Notes: generated by a model not told the origin, from the letters alone. A stretch of 64,000 nt of DNA from Pseudidiomarina aquimaris (GCF_003987395.1 NZ_PIPT01000001.1:248001-312000); one strand, 5' to 3'; counted from the stretch's first letter, positions 26,118-37,495 are shown. Made by a program: numbers and translations.

Positions 26118-27080
26118 GTGAAATCCCAATCCTGGCTCTGGTCTCTGATAGCGGTGTTGGTGCTCGCCGGCGGTTCTTATGGGGTTTTTGTTCTGTTTGG
26201 GGAAGAGCCCTTGCCGCAGGGAATCGTCTATGGCAATGGCCATATCGAGGGGCGGGAAGTGCGGATCGCGGCCGAAGTGGCCGGTCGGGTCATCGAGCAC
26301 CATCTCGCGGAAGGCAGCAAGGTTTCGGCTGGCGACACGGTAGCCGTGATCGACCCCGCCGATGCCAGAGACCGCCTGCGCTCGGCACAGGCCGAGCTGG
26401 CCTCGGCGCGGGAAGTCCGTGACGGCTTCGACAGCCAAATCACCACCTGGCGTCATCATCTCAAGAATGCCGAGAAACAACGGCAGCGGATCCGGGACTT
26501 GCGGTCCCGCAATCTGGCCAGCTCGAGTGATCTGGATCAGGAGGAAAATGCCGTCAGTGAGGCCCGGGGCCGACTTGAGTCTCTCCAGCGGCAGAAGGAT
26601 GCCGCCGAAGAACAGGTGGCTGCAAGGGCGGCGCAGGTGGCACTGGCTGAATCGCAACTGGACAAAGCGGAGGTTGCCGCTCCGCTCTCCGGAACCATCC
26701 TGATCCGGGCGGTGGAGACGGGAGAGGTTGTCGATACCGGCCAGCCGCTGGCCACGATGGTGAATCTGCAGCAGCTCGAACTCAAGGTCTATGTCCCCGG
26801 TGATATCCTCAACCGGATCAGCTTGGGGGATCCCGCCAGAATCCGCGTGGACGGTTTGCCCGGGGACTTTTCCGCCAAAGTCGGCAGGATTGACGATTTC
26901 GCCCAGTTCACCCCCCGCGATGTCCACATGCCCGACGAGAGAGTTCGGATGGTCTATGGCGTTACCCTGGTGCTGGATAATCCGGCCGATGCTCTGAAAC
27001 TGGGTATGCCGGCAGATGCCTGGATTCGCTGGGATCCGGACGCCGAGTGGCCAGCGACCCTCTCGGTTCCGGCGCGCTGA
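26118..27080 (+). CDS. HlyD-family membrane fusion protein (YhiI type)
   Basis: This 320-residue protein has an N-terminal membrane anchor (about 5-25), a first half-lipoyl segment (VEGREVRIAAEVAGRV-like, with LAEGSKVSAGDTVAVIDP), a helical hairpin at about 85-190, a second lipoyl half (VAAPLSGTILIRAVETGEVVD) and a beta-barrel end. I chose the GTG at 26118, six bases after AGGAG; a TTG at 26115 is an alternative. It should be the periplasmic adaptor of the ABC exporter encoded directly behind. Composition is clearly GC-rich compared with the host genes. Confidence 0.85.
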   Translation: MKSQSWLWSLIAVLVLAGGSYGVFVLFGEEPLPQGIVYGNGHIEGREVRIAAEVAGRVIEHHLAEGSKVSAGDTVAVIDPADARDRLRSAQAELASAREVRDGFDSQITTWRHHLKNAEKQRQRIRDLRSRNLASSSDLDQEENAVSEARGRLESLQRQKDAAEEQVAARAAQVALAESQLDKAEVAAPLSGTILIRAVETGEVVDTGQPLATMVNLQQLELKVYVPGDILNRISLGDPARIRVDGLPGDFSAKVGRIDDFAQFTPRDVHMPDERVRMVYGVTLVLDNPADALKLGMPADAWIRWDPDAEWPATLSVPAR

Positions 27081-27086
27081 GCCGTC

Positions 27087-28817
27087 ATGTCTTCCCCGGA
27101 ACCCATCGTCGCCAAAGGCCTTGGCCGCCAATTCGGAGACAATGTTGTCATCGAGCCACTGGATGTTTCCGTTGATCGCGGCCAACGAGTGGGCATTGTC
27201 GGTGCTGATGGCGCTGGCAAGACGACGCTGTTACAGATGTTGGCTGGCATCCTGGACCCCACTGTGGGGGAATGCCGGGTCCTGGGCTTCGATACCCGTC
27301 GTGAGGCCAAGCAGGTTGCTGCCCAGATTGGCTATATGTCCCAGGGATTTACGCTTTACGATCGACTCAGCGTCAAGGAAAACCTGAGCTTTGCCGCTCG
27401 CATCCGGGATGTGCCCGACGAACTCTATCGGGAGCGTTCAGAAAGGTTGCTATCCATGTCGGGGCTTGGCCGCTTTACTGACAGGCCCGCCGCCAAACTG
27501 TCCGGTGGCATGCAGAAAAAGTTGTCGCTATGTACCAATCTGGTCCATGAACCGGAGCTGCTGATCCTTGACGAACCGGGGCTCGGCGTCGACCCCCTGT
27601 CCCGGCGCCATCTCTGGACCATGCTCGACCGCTTCCGGTCGCAGGGCCTGACCATGGTTGTGGCTACCTCCTACATGGACGAGGCGGAGCGCTGCGACAG
27701 GATACTGCTGCTGGAACAGGGCCGCGTTCTTGCGGATGGGTCGCTGGAAGAGCTGCTGAGGCCCGCCGCCGGAAGGGTGTTCACTGTAAATGCTGGAGAT
27801 ACCGGACGAGGCTTGCGGGAGTTGTCCGGCATCCTGGCTCAAATTGACAGCGTCCATTCAGTGCAGTGGTTGCCGGATCACCTGCGACTGGTGATGAACG
27901 CGGACATCGCTGAAAACCAGCTCGCCGAGTTATTGCCCGAGGGAACCCACCTGGCGGCGGCCGAGCCCCGGCTCGAGGATCTGTTTGTGCTGCGGACGGA
28001 CAGGAGGGCCGGCGAGCAGCAGTTTCCGGAATTGGCCCGGCAAGACAGGGGAAAAGAGGAAGGGCTGGTGGCCACCGGCCTGAGCGTCCGCTTCGGACAT
28101 TTCAAGGCCGTTGACCGGGTGAGTTTCGAGGCGCCATCTGGCGAACTGCTTGCGTTGCTGGGGCCCAACGGGGCGGGCAAGACAACCCTGATCAGGGCCT
28201 TGTGCGGGCTGGTGGCCATCGATGAGGGCAACGCCCGGGTGGCCGGGGTGAGCTCCGGCGGGGGTAGCACCGCATTGCGCCGGCAAATTGGTTATATGTC
28301 ACAACGGTTTTCACTCTATCTGGAACTGACCCCCTGGGAGAATCTCCGCTTCTTTGCCAATGCCTACGGCCTGGCCGGAGGCGCGGCGCGGGCTGCGATC
28401 GACTGGGCCAGGGAAGTAACGGGGCTGACAGATATTCCCGACAAGCTCACCGGTGATCTTTCAAGTGCCTTGCGCCAGCGTCTGGCGCTGGCCTGCAGCC
28501 TGCTTCACCGGCCCCGGGTCTTGTTCCTTGATGAGCCCACCTCGGGTGTCGATCCCGTCGCCCGGTACCGTTTCTGGCGGGTTATCCGTGAGCTGGCCGC
28601 CAGCGGTATGACCGTGCTGGTCACTACCCACTACCTGGAGGAAGCGGCCTATTGTGATCGTTTGGCGTTAATGCTGGACGGGCGGCTGCTTGCACACGGT
28701 AGCCGATCATCGCTGAATCATTCGCTCGGCCTCGAAGCCGACGCCACGGTGGAGATGCTCTTCACGGCGGCCATAGAACAGGCGGGAACGGCCAATTCCC
28801 GGGCGTTGGGACCATGA
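27087..28817 (+). CDS. ABC transporter ATPase with two nucleotide-binding domains (RbbA-like, no permease part)
   Basis: This 576-residue protein has two ATPase domains. The first has Walker A GADGAGKTT (39-47), signature LSGGMQKKLSL and Walker B LLILDEPGLGVD. The second (from about 325) has GPNGAGKTT and LFLDEPTSGVD, but its signature reads DLSSALRQRLALA instead of LSGGxxQR. The E. coli RbbA homologue carries an added permease half that is absent here; two separate permease genes follow instead. The permease start overlaps its stop by four bases. It should power export by the adaptor/permease complex. Confidence 0.9.
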   Translation: MSSPEPIVAKGLGRQFGDNVVIEPLDVSVDRGQRVGIVGADGAGKTTLLQMLAGILDPTVGECRVLGFDTRREAKQVAAQIGYMSQGFTLYDRLSVKENLSFAARIRDVPDELYRERSERLLSMSGLGRFTDRPAAKLSGGMQKKLSLCTNLVHEPELLILDEPGLGVDPLSRRHLWTMLDRFRSQGLTMVVATSYMDEAERCDRILLLEQGRVLADGSLEELLRPAAGRVFTVNAGDTGRGLRELSGILAQIDSVHSVQWLPDHLRLVMNADIAENQLAELLPEGTHLAAAEPRLEDLFVLRTDRRAGEQQFPELARQDRGKEEGLVATGLSVRFGHFKAVDRVSFEAPSGELLALLGPNGAGKTTLIRALCGLVAIDEGNARVAGVSSGGGSTALRRQIGYMSQRFSLYLELTPWENLRFFANAYGLAGGAARAAIDWAREVTGLTDIPDKLTGDLSSALRQRLALACSLLHRPRVLFLDEPTSGVDPVARYRFWRVIRELAASGMTVLVTTHYLEEAAYCDRLALMLDGRLLAHGSRSSLNHSLGLEADATVEMLFTAAIEQAGTANSRALGP

Positions 28818-29908
28818 AGGCTCATCGGCTTGGAGCCCTCATCGTCAAGGAAAGTCGCGAGCTGATTCGCGACCCGGTTACCATTGCGTTGGCCGTGATC
28901 ATGCCGCTGATCATGCTTTTTCTGTTCGGCTATGCGGTCAATCTGGATGTGGAACAGGTTGCCGTGGGCATTTACGATCTGGACAACACGCCGGCAAGCC
29001 GCGACCTGTCAGCCCGTTTCGACAGCTCACGGTATTTTCAATTAGAGCAGAAAACGACCGATCTCCGCGATCTGGAGTCGGCACTGCAAAGCTCGACCAT
29101 CAGCATGGGCGTGGTGATTCCAGCCGGCTTCGCCCGGCAACTGCTCAGAGGCGACGAGGCGCCTGTCCAGGTGATCGTGGACGGCGGCTATCCTGTTCTG
29201 GGTCGATTGGCATCGGCCTATGCCGAGGCGGTAATCGCAAATTTCCCCGCCCCGCGTCAGAGCGCCGTCCGGGTCCAGGCCAGGGTCTGGTTCAATCCCT
29301 CCCTGCGCAGCGTCAATTTCGTCATCCCCGGGTTATTTGCCGTGATCCTGATGGCGTTCCCACCCCTGCTGACCGCCCTGGCGATCGTGCGTGAGAAAGA
29401 GACCGGTACGATTGAGCAGATCTATGCATCGCCGGTCACCTCAACCGAGTTTGTTGTCGGCAAGCTGGTGCCCTACGGTCTGGTGGCTTTCCTGGAGATT
29501 CTTATGGTCATGGTGGTGGGGTTTGCCTGGTTTCAGGTCCCCATTGCCGGCAGCCCGATACTGCTGCTGACGTCCGCTTTCGTTTATGTGCTGACCACGG
29601 TGGGTATCGGCCTGTTGGTCTCATCCCTGGTCCGTACCCAGTTGGCGGCCATGTTGATAACGCTGATTGTCACCTTGATGCCGTCGTTTTTGTTTTCCGG
29701 TTTTCTGTTCCCTCTGTTCACCATGCCTCTTGCCCTGCAACTGTATAGCTGGCTTTTCCCTGCCGGTTATTTTATGGAAATCTCCCGGGGCATCGTACTG
29801 AAATCAGCCGGCCTTGAAGCCGTTCTGCCAAATCTGATGATGTTGATCGTCTATACGGTCCTGGTATTTGTCTTCGCGGCCTGGCGAATGAAGCAGAAGG
29901 TGGCCTGA
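28814..29908 (+). CDS. ABC-2 type permease (YhhJ family), first copy
   Basis: This 364-residue protein has one N-terminal membrane segment (ALAVIMPLIMLFLFGYAVNL), a periplasmic domain (about 45-170) and five C-terminal membrane segments with the ABC-2 motif VREKETGTIEQIYASPV. The N-terminal KESRELIRDP and the layout match YhhJ. It overlaps the ATPase gene by four bases and the second permease by one base, so all should be made together. The two permeases probably form a heterodimer. Confidence 0.9.
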   Translation: MKAHRLGALIVKESRELIRDPVTIALAVIMPLIMLFLFGYAVNLDVEQVAVGIYDLDNTPASRDLSARFDSSRYFQLEQKTTDLRDLESALQSSTISMGVVIPAGFARQLLRGDEAPVQVIVDGGYPVLGRLASAYAEAVIANFPAPRQSAVRVQARVWFNPSLRSVNFVIPGLFAVILMAFPPLLTALAIVREKETGTIEQIYASPVTSTEFVVGKLVPYGLVAFLEILMVMVVGFAWFQVPIAGSPILLLTSAFVYVLTTVGIGLLVSSLVRTQLAAMLITLIVTLMPSFLFSGFLFPLFTMPLALQLYSWLFPAGYFMEISRGIVLKSAGLEAVLPNLMMLIVYTVLVFVFAAWRMKQKVA

Positions 29909-31011
29909 TGGGAATTGCCTTATTTGGTTTGTTGCGCAAGGAGCTCGTGCAGTTCTTTCGTGACCGGTTGATACTGACCCTGATACTTTGGCTTTACACC
30001 ATTGAAGTCGTCATTTGTGCCGTTGCGCTCAGTTTTGATGTAAGCCACCTGCCCCTGGCGGTGGTGGACGAGGATCGCAGCGCCTTGAGTCGCTCGTTGA
30101 TCCAGAAATTTGCGGTGAGCGAAACCTTCGACCTGAAATTTCAGGAAACCCGTGTGGCAACCGCCACTGACCTCCTGGAGAAAGGCGATGCCACCATGGT
30201 GTTGGTCGTTCCCGCCGGGTTCGAAGGTGCTCTTCTCGCTGGTAAGAGTGCTCAGCTCCAGTTGCTCCAGGACGGCACCAATTCCAACATTGCCGCCAAT
30301 GCCGTCAATGATGCTCTGCAGATCGTCCAGCGCCAGGAGCGCGAAGCGCTCCCTGCTGCCGGGAAGAAGGGGGTCGCGGTACCCCTGATCCGTATCTGGT
30401 ATAACCCCGATCTGACAACATCGGGTTTTATCGTGTTATCGATGATTGCTCTGGCCGGTATGATGGTGGGCGTTATTCACCCGGCCGCCTCTATTGTCCG
30501 GGAAAAGGAGCGAGGCACTATCGAGCAGCTGCTGGTGACGCCCATTTCCACCCTGGAACTGTTCCTGGCCAAGGTCACACCCACGCTGATCATGGGCGTA
30601 CTGTCCATCTTTCCGAGTTTGGTGATTGTCAGAGTCTTTGATGTGCCCCTTCAGGGCAGTCTGCTTTTATTTCTGGTGCTGACCGCCATCTTTTTGCTCA
30701 GTGCGATTGCGCTGGGCGTACTGATTGCCGCCTACAGCCGGACCCTTCAGCAGGCGTTGCTGCTCTCCTTTTTCGGACTTTTCCCGCTGATGTTCCTGTC
30801 GGGCAGTTTGACGCCGGTAGAAGCCATGCCGCCTTTCCTGCAAAGCCTCTCCCTGCTGAGTCCACTGCGTTATTACATGGATATCATCGTCGGTATTTTC
30901 CTCAAAGGCGCCGGCCTGGCGGTTCTCTGGGATGAGGCTCTCGCCTTGCTGGTAATCGGTGTCACGCTGTTTATTTTCTCCCTTTGGGTCTTTCGACGCC
31001 GGGTACAATGA
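29908..31011 (+). CDS. ABC-2 type permease (YhhJ family), second copy
   Basis: This 367-residue protein has the same layout as the preceding permease, with which it is clearly paralogous: RKELVQFFRDRLILTLILWLYTIEVVI at the N terminus, a periplasmic part, and the motif VREKERGTIEQLLVTPISTLELFLAK followed by five membrane segments. It is the last intact gene of the four-gene exporter. The substrate is unknown; related systems have been linked to drug or solvent export. Confidence 0.9.
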   Translation: MGIALFGLLRKELVQFFRDRLILTLILWLYTIEVVICAVALSFDVSHLPLAVVDEDRSALSRSLIQKFAVSETFDLKFQETRVATATDLLEKGDATMVLVVPAGFEGALLAGKSAQLQLLQDGTNSNIAANAVNDALQIVQRQEREALPAAGKKGVAVPLIRIWYNPDLTTSGFIVLSMIALAGMMVGVIHPAASIVREKERGTIEQLLVTPISTLELFLAKVTPTLIMGVLSIFPSLVIVRVFDVPLQGSLLLFLVLTAIFLLSAIALGVLIAAYSRTLQQALLLSFFGLFPLMFLSGSLTPVEAMPPFLQSLSLLSPLRYYMDIIVGIFLKGAGLAVLWDEALALLVIGVTLFIFSLWVFRRRVQ

Positions 31012-31173
31012 GATCGGTTGGGTGAGTGCCTGACGTTTGTCGCTACACGGCCAAGAGGATACGGCGCATAGGCATCAGGATTACCGTGATTATTCATTTT
31101 CATCAGTAACCTGAATCAATGGGATGGACTCCTCCTCACCTCACCGGCATCTACGTGCCAAAATGGTGAGTGA

Positions 31174-31461
31174 TTTGGCGAGAGTCAGTGGGGCGATTTC
31201 ATCCATGAACTCAACCATCATCCCTGTGTTGATTTTGCCGAGCGCAAACCGAACAACCAGCTGCATGTCGTCTACGATGGAACCCATTGGTCTCTTGACG
31301 AGTTAATGGAACTGATCAAAACCCACGGAGGCGGGTTGCAGGCCGGGTGGTGGACCCAGCGGAAACTGGCGTGGTGTCGGTTTACAGACGACAATGTTCG
31401 GGCCAACGCAAAACATGATCCGTTTTGCTGTTCCAAAATCCCACCTATGAAGCGTAAATAG
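31174..31461 (+). pseudogene. Gene remnant of uncertain family (possible metal-binding domain protein)
   Basis: In the gap between the exporter and the permease remnant (31012-31484), one frame is coding-like but has no start and begins after a stop: ESQWGDFIHELNHHPCVDF, then NNQLHVVYDGTHWSLDELMEL and WWTQRKLAWCRF, ending CCSKIPPMKRK. The middle part resembles the second half of a heavy-metal-associated domain, but this is a weak match by eye. The remainder of the gap shows nothing I can name. Confidence 0.35.
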
Positions 31462-31484
31462 AAACGACAATAACCGGAGGTTGA

Positions 31485-32290
31485 ATGAGCAGGGAGCAAG
31501 ACAGAACCACTCGCTATCAGGAAGGCAGTCTCACCCTGCCAGGAACCGTCATGCTGGGTACCGGCGTCATGATAGGCGCTGGTATTTTTGCGTTGACCGG
31601 ACAGATGGCACAGATGACGGGCGTTCTGTTCCCCCTGGCGTTTCTGGCGGCCGCCGTGATCGTCAGCTTCAGTGCTTATTCCTACATCAAAATTTCCGAT
31701 GCGTACCCGTCTGCGGGCGGTATCGGCATGTACTTACACAAGGCCTACGGAAACCGGCTGCCGACCGCATTTAACGCCTTGCTGATGTACTTTTCCATGG
31801 TGATCGCCCAGAGTTTTCTGGCCCGCACGTTCGGCTCCTACACCATGCAGCTCTTCGGTGGCGACGAAAGCGGGCGAATGGTGCCCATTCTCGGGGTGTC
31901 ACTGATCCTGGCAGCGTTTCTCATAAATCTGCTGGGTAACCGGATGATTCAGGGTGTGGCTTCCTTTATCGGCGTCCTGAAAATCGGCGGCATACTGATT
32001 TTCGGGTTGGTGGGGGTATGGGTCGCCGACTCCATATCGGTTGACTTCTCGAATCCCGGAGAGGCCGGAACTGTGGGCAACTTCCTTGGAGCAACCGCGC
32101 TCGGAATTCTAGCTTTCAAGGGCTTCACCATACCATTACCAACAGCGGCTCCGAAGTAATAGACCCCAAGCGGAACGTAGGACGGGCGATCATTATTTCC
32201 ATTGCAGCCTGCGTGGTGATCTATACGTTGGTGGGCTGCCGGACTTCGCAGAGGAACTCAACTACGGGGTCGATCTATCAACCATCTGAC
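31485..32290 (+). pseudogene. Broken APC-family amino-acid permease (N-terminal part)
   Basis: A good ribosome binding site (GGAGG) precedes the ATG at 31485. The frame gives 208 or so residues of an amino-acid permease: LGTGVMIGAGIFALTGQMAQ (the APC glycine-rich first helix) and YSYIKISDAYPSAGGIGMYL. At about 32131 the frame changes; the true continuation is in another frame (TITNSGSEVIDPKRNVGRAI, then ISIAACVVIYTLVG). Similarity ends near 32230, after which unrelated sequence follows. So one small indel and a large 3' deletion have destroyed it. Confidence 0.8.
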
Positions 32291-32349
32291 GGCGGTATCA
32301 GGTTGGTGGGGTGAGAGAGCTCAATCAACCATTAAATCCGTATACCCAA

Positions 32350-32383
32350 AAAACGCCAGCTCAGAACCCTGAACTGGCGTTTT
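32350..32383. terminator. Terminator downstream of cspD (possibly bidirectional)
   Basis: AAAACGCCAG at 32350-32359 pairs with CTGGCGTTTT at 32374-32383, with an inner TCAG/CTGA. Runs of A on the left and T on the right let it act on both strands. It ends the minus-strand cspD transcript and marks the right border of the acquired region. Confidence 0.85.
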
Positions 32384-32412
32384 AGCTTTAAAGTTTGCTA
32401 TTTCTGCACGGG

Positions 32413-32622
32413 TTATTTCTGCACAGGAGTTATATTCGTGGCGTGAAGACCCTTTGGCCCTTCTTCGAGTTGAAACTCGACATCTTGGCCTGCTTTGAGA
32501 GTGCGATAACCTTCCATCTCAATCGTTGAATAGTGCGCGAAGATATCACCTTCACGGTCTTCTGCTTCAATGAATCCAAAACCTTTTGAGTTATTGAACC
32601 ATTTCACTTTACCGGTTGCCAT
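32413..32622 (-). CDS. cspD: Cold shock domain protein, CspD type
   Basis: This is a 69-residue cold-shock fold protein with RNA-binding motifs KWFNNSKGFGFIE and DIFAHYSTIEM. The sequence and its place divergent to clpS match E. coli CspD, a stationary-phase inhibitor of replication. The C terminus is shorter than that of E. coli. The last 15 bases (32413-32427) are repeated almost exactly just after the stop (32398-32412), so read-through would add four residues. Confidence 0.9.
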   Translation of the reverse strand: MATGKVKWFNNSKGFGFIEAEDREGDIFAHYSTIEMEGYRTLKAGQDVEFQLEEGPKGLHATNITPVQK

Positions 32623-32859
32623 ACTTCTACTTCCTTTAATTCTGCAGTTACTATTTAATTATTGTTAGAATGACGTCGAGGCCTTTAAAAAGCCATTTGT
32701 TAACGCCATGTTTTACTCTAGGTGAGTTCTGTGGAGTGTCAAGCCAAATTTGCTGATTTTATAATCGACGCGCACAAATAATGAGCACCTGCTGAGTAAA
32801 ATTAATCGGAAAGTGAGCGAAATTCTCGTTTTCTAGCTATAAATAGGTTAAGCATAGTT

Positions 32860-33180
32860 ATGAGTAGTATGGACCAACAGCAACATGGAGCGGTACATGA
32901 TCGACAGAGCGAAAAAGAGAAGCTCGCACCACCGCCCATGTATAAGGTGATTTTGAACAACGATGACTACACGCCCATGGATTTTGTGGTTGAAGTACTC
33001 ATTAAGTTCTTTCGGATGGATCAAGAACGGGCCACCGACACCATGTTGACCATTCATTATAAAGGCCGTGCGGTATGCGGGGTCTACTCGGCGGAAATCG
33101 CCGAAACCAAAGTAGTACAAGTGAACCAGTATGCGCGTGAACATGAACATCCTTTGTTATGTTCCATGGAAAAAGCCTAA
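32860..33180 (+). CDS. clpS: ATP-dependent Clp protease adaptor ClpS
   Basis: This 106-residue adaptor shows the ClpS core: [24 protein letters not shown] with the N-degron pocket residues ([10 protein letters not shown]) and [19 protein letters not shown]. It delivers N-end rule substrates to ClpAP. The gene is followed by clpA, as in E. coli. The aat gene for the transferase that makes such substrates lies 2.7 kb downstream. Confidence 0.95.
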   Translation: MSSMDQQQHGAVHDRQSEKEKLAPPPMYKVILNNDDYTPMDFVVEVLIKFFRMDQERATDTMLTIHYKGRAVCGVYSAEIAETKVVQVNQYAREHEHPLLCSMEKA

Positions 33181-33230
33181 ATGGCTGTCTCACCTGCGTT
33201 GTCGTGGTCTGGTCCGAATGAGGAGTGCGT

Positions 33231-35504
33231 ATGTTAAATAAAGCTCTAGAAATTACCCTGAACGATGCCTTTCGCATAGCTCGCGATCGTCGGCACGAAC
33301 TGATGACGGTTGAGCATCTCTTGCTAGCACTCCTTGATAATCCTGAAGCCTCGAAAGCGCTACGCGCCTGCGGCCTCGAATTTACCAAGCTCAAACAAGA
33401 ATTGCTCGCTTATATTGATCGCAGCACTCCCAGCTTCGATAGCGAAACAGCCGAAAGCGAAACCCAACCCACACTAGGTTTTCAGCGCGTTTTACAACGT
33501 GCGGTGTTTCATGTGCAGTCGTCGGGCAACAGCGAAGTAACCGGCGCCAACGTGTTGGTAGCGATATTCAGTGAGCAAGAATCCCATGCGGTTTATTTGT
33601 TGAACAAGCACGATATTACGCGCTTGGACGTCGTGCATTTTCTTTCGCACGGCTTATCAAAAGTTGATGACCCAATTATTCGTCAGGATGAAGAAGAAAT
33701 TGAGCAGCAAGAGGGCGGTAAAGAAGAGCAGGAAAGCTACCTTAAACGCTTTTGTACCAACTTAAATGCACGTGCCAAAGAGGGCAAAATTGATCCACTT
33801 ATTGGCCGTGATTTAGAGCTCGAGCGTTGCGTACAAGTGCTGTGTCGGCGCCGCAAGAACAATCCATTGTTGGTTGGTGAGGCTGGCGTCGGTAAAACCG
33901 CAATAGCTGAAGGTTTAGCTTACCGCATCGTCAACAATGACGTGCCCGAAGTGATGGCTGATGCAACCATTTATTCATTAGACATGGGCGGCTTGTTGGC
34001 CGGCACTAAGTACCGTGGTGACTTTGAAAAGCGTTTCAAGGCGCTGTTGAAAGAAGTGAAAGCGAAAACACACGCTATTTTGTTTATCGATGAGATCCAC
34101 ACCATTGTCGGTGCCGGAGCTGCAAGCGGCGGCGTGCTGGATGCTTCTAACCTACTCAAACCCTTGCTCAGTAGTGGTGAGCTGAAATGCATTGGTTCAA
34201 CAACCTATAGTGAGTTCAAGAATATTTTTGAGAAAGACCGAGCTTTGGTACGTCGTTTTCAGAAAATCGACATCACTGAGCCGTCAGTGGATGATACGAC
34301 CAAGATTCTAATGGGCCTCAAAGAGCGTTACGAAGCGCATCATGGTATTCGTTACACACAACCTGCGATTCGAGCTGCAGCGGAGCTTTCTGCGCGTTAT
34401 ATCAACGAGCGTCACTTGCCCGACAAAGCGATTGACGTTATTGATGAGGCGGGCGCGAGCCAACGCTTGGTAGCACCGTCAAAACGTAAAAAGACGATAA
34501 ACGTCGGCGATATAGAGCAAATCATCGCGAAGATTGCACGGATTCCAGAGCAAAGCGTTTCGCGCTCTGATCAACAATTACTGAAGCAACTCGACCGCAA
34601 CTTAAAATTAGTGGTGTTTGGTCAAGACCAAGCCATCGACCAGTTGAGTGCCGCCATCAGGCTTTCACGTTCCGGTTTGGGTGCTGAACATAAACCGATT
34701 GGCTCATTTTTGTTCGCCGGGCCAACGGGCGTTGGTAAAACTGAGATCACCCAACAATTAGCGAAAGCGCTGGGTATCGAGTTCTTGCGCTTTGATATGT
34801 CGGAGTATATGGAACGCCATGCGGTCAGCCGTTTAATTGGCGCACCTCCAGGTTATGTTGGCTTTGACCAAGGCGGTTTGCTCACCGAAGGGGTCATTAA
34901 ACATCCCCATGCGGTGGTATTACTGGACGAAATCGAAAAGGCCCACAGCGATATCTACAATATACTGTTGCAAGTCATGGATCACGGTACGCTCACTGAT
35001 AACAACGGTCGTAAGGCTGATTTCCGTAATGTGATTTTAGTCATGACCACCAATGCCGGGGTGCAAGAAACGGTGCGCCAGTCGATTGGCTTTAAACAGC
35101 AAGATCACGCGCCGGATGCTATGTTGGAAATCAACCGCACCTTTAGTCCTGAATTCCGTAACCGTCTCGATGGGGTCGTGTGGTTTAATCACTTGAGCCC
35201 TGAAGTTATCGCCCAAGTCGTTGATAAGTTTGTGACCGAACTGCAAGCGCAACTGGATCGCAAGCAAGTTACCTTAGAGCTAGACGAGGCGGCACGTAAA
35301 TGGCTTGCGACGAAGGGGTACGACAAAGCAATGGGCGCTCGGCCGATGGCGCGAGTGATTCAAGAGCACCTGAAGAAGCCGCTCGCCAATGAAATTCTCT
35401 TTGGCAAACTAACCCATGGTGGTGATGTGTTGGTGAGCGTCGCGGGTGATGAATTGACGCTTAAAATTGAAGAGCGCGAAGCCCGTAGCTCAACTACGGG
35501 CTAA
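33231..35504 (+). CDS. clpA: ATP-dependent Clp protease ATPase subunit ClpA
   Basis: This 757-residue AAA+ unfoldase has a Clp N-terminal repeat domain (1-145), first ATPase domain with Walker [10 protein letters not shown] and Walker [11 protein letters not shown], and second ATPase domain with [20 protein letters not shown] and the C-terminal D2-small domain. The ClpP-binding loop IGF-like motif occurs as QSIGFKQQ. I chose the ATG at 33231, five bases after AGGAG. The end of the gene forms a hairpin (AGCCCGTAG at 35480 with CTACGGGCT) that includes the stop codon but lacks a T run. Confidence 0.95.
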   Translation: MLNKALEITLNDAFRIARDRRHELMTVEHLLLALLDNPEASKALRACGLEFTKLKQELLAYIDRSTPSFDSETAESETQPTLGFQRVLQRAVFHVQSSGNSEVTGANVLVAIFSEQESHAVYLLNKHDITRLDVVHFLSHGLSKVDDPIIRQDEEEIEQQEGGKEEQESYLKRFCTNLNARAKEGKIDPLIGRDLELERCVQVLCRRRKNNPLLVGEAGVGKTAIAEGLAYRIVNNDVPEVMADATIYSLDMGGLLAGTKYRGDFEKRFKALLKEVKAKTHAILFIDEIHTIVGAGAASGGVLDASNLLKPLLSSGELKCIGSTTYSEFKNIFEKDRALVRRFQKIDITEPSVDDTTKILMGLKERYEAHHGIRYTQPAIRAAAELSARYINERHLPDKAIDVIDEAGASQRLVAPSKRKKTINVGDIEQIIAKIARIPEQSVSRSDQQLLKQLDRNLKLVVFGQDQAIDQLSAAIRLSRSGLGAEHKPIGSFLFAGPTGVGKTEITQQLAKALGIEFLRFDMSEYMERHAVSRLIGAPPGYVGFDQGGLLTEGVIKHPHAVVLLDEIEKAHSDIYNILLQVMDHGTLTDNNGRKADFRNVILVMTTNAGVQETVRQSIGFKQQDHAPDAMLEINRTFSPEFRNRLDGVVWFNHLSPEVIAQVVDKFVTELQAQLDRKQVTLELDEAARKWLATKGYDKAMGARPMARVIQEHLKKPLANEILFGKLTHGGDVLVSVAGDELTLKIEEREARSSTTG

Positions 35505-35517
35505 CGGCAGGCGCGTG

Positions 35518-35736
<219 letters not shown>

Positions 35737-35792
35737 TCAAATCCTCGATTTTTTGCTAAGCTCGGAAAAAGTGGTCAGAATTCTAGCTGTTT

Positions 35793-36517
35793 TTAAGCTG
35801 AATTACCACTCGATTTATGGTTTAGCTCTCTCGGGAGCCAGAAATCGGGTGCTACGCTTTGCTTTTTGGCGGCGTAACGTCGTATTAGGTAAAGAAACTG
35901 GCTACGTGGTAGATCGATTTGTCCAAGCGATGCCAAATGCTCATTCGGTACTTGCGCATCCAGAAGTTGTCCGCCAGCGGCGAAAAACGCCTCGCTAAAG
36001 GTCAAAAATGCGAGTTTCGAGGCATTGGTCGCATGGTGAAACATACTTTCGCCACAGAATACACCTGCAATCGCGACGCCATACATACCTCCGACAAGCT
36101 GCTGCTGGTCCCACACTTCAATGGAATGGGCATGACCCAAATGGTGGAGCTCGTTATACGCTGCTTGCATTTCCGCAGTGATCCAGGTGCCTTCGCGGCT
36201 GGAGTGAGTTGCGGCACAGTGCGCGATAACCTCGGTAAAGGCGTGATTAAGGGTGACCCGAAGCGAGGTTCGGCGGCGAAAGCGGCGCATTGAACGACTT
36301 TCGTGAAGCGTCTCAGGCGTAATCACAGCCCGCGGATCAGGACTCCACCACAAAGGTGGGTCATCTTCAGTAAACCAAGGAAAAATACCGTTACGGTAAG
36401 CGTTGAGCAGGCGCTCAACGCTTAAGTCACCGCCAACGGCAAGGAGACCGTTCGGCTCTTGCAACGCAAGTTCGGGCCGCGGGAAGCTGACTCCTTGCGT
36501 TGCAAGTCGATAGACCA

Positions 36518-36518
<1 letters not shown>
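35793..36518 (-). CDS. aat: Leucyl/phenylalanyl-tRNA--protein transferase
   Basis: This 241-residue enzyme has the Aat motifs FPRPELALQEPNGLLAVGGDL, YRNGIFPWF, PPLWWSPDPRAVI and GMYGVAIAGVFCGESMFH. It adds Leu or Phe to proteins with N-terminal Arg or Lys, marking them for ClpS-ClpAP. Its start overlaps the stop of trxB (TGATG), so it is coupled to the upstream gene. Confidence 0.97.

Positions 36519-37495
<977 letters not shown>

Noticed and set aside
25830-27185. Long minus-strand open frame of about 450 codons
   Set aside because: It is the antisense of the metallo-hydrolase tail and the HlyD gene; high GC keeps it open. It has no signal or family pattern, while the plus-strand genes have clear motifs.
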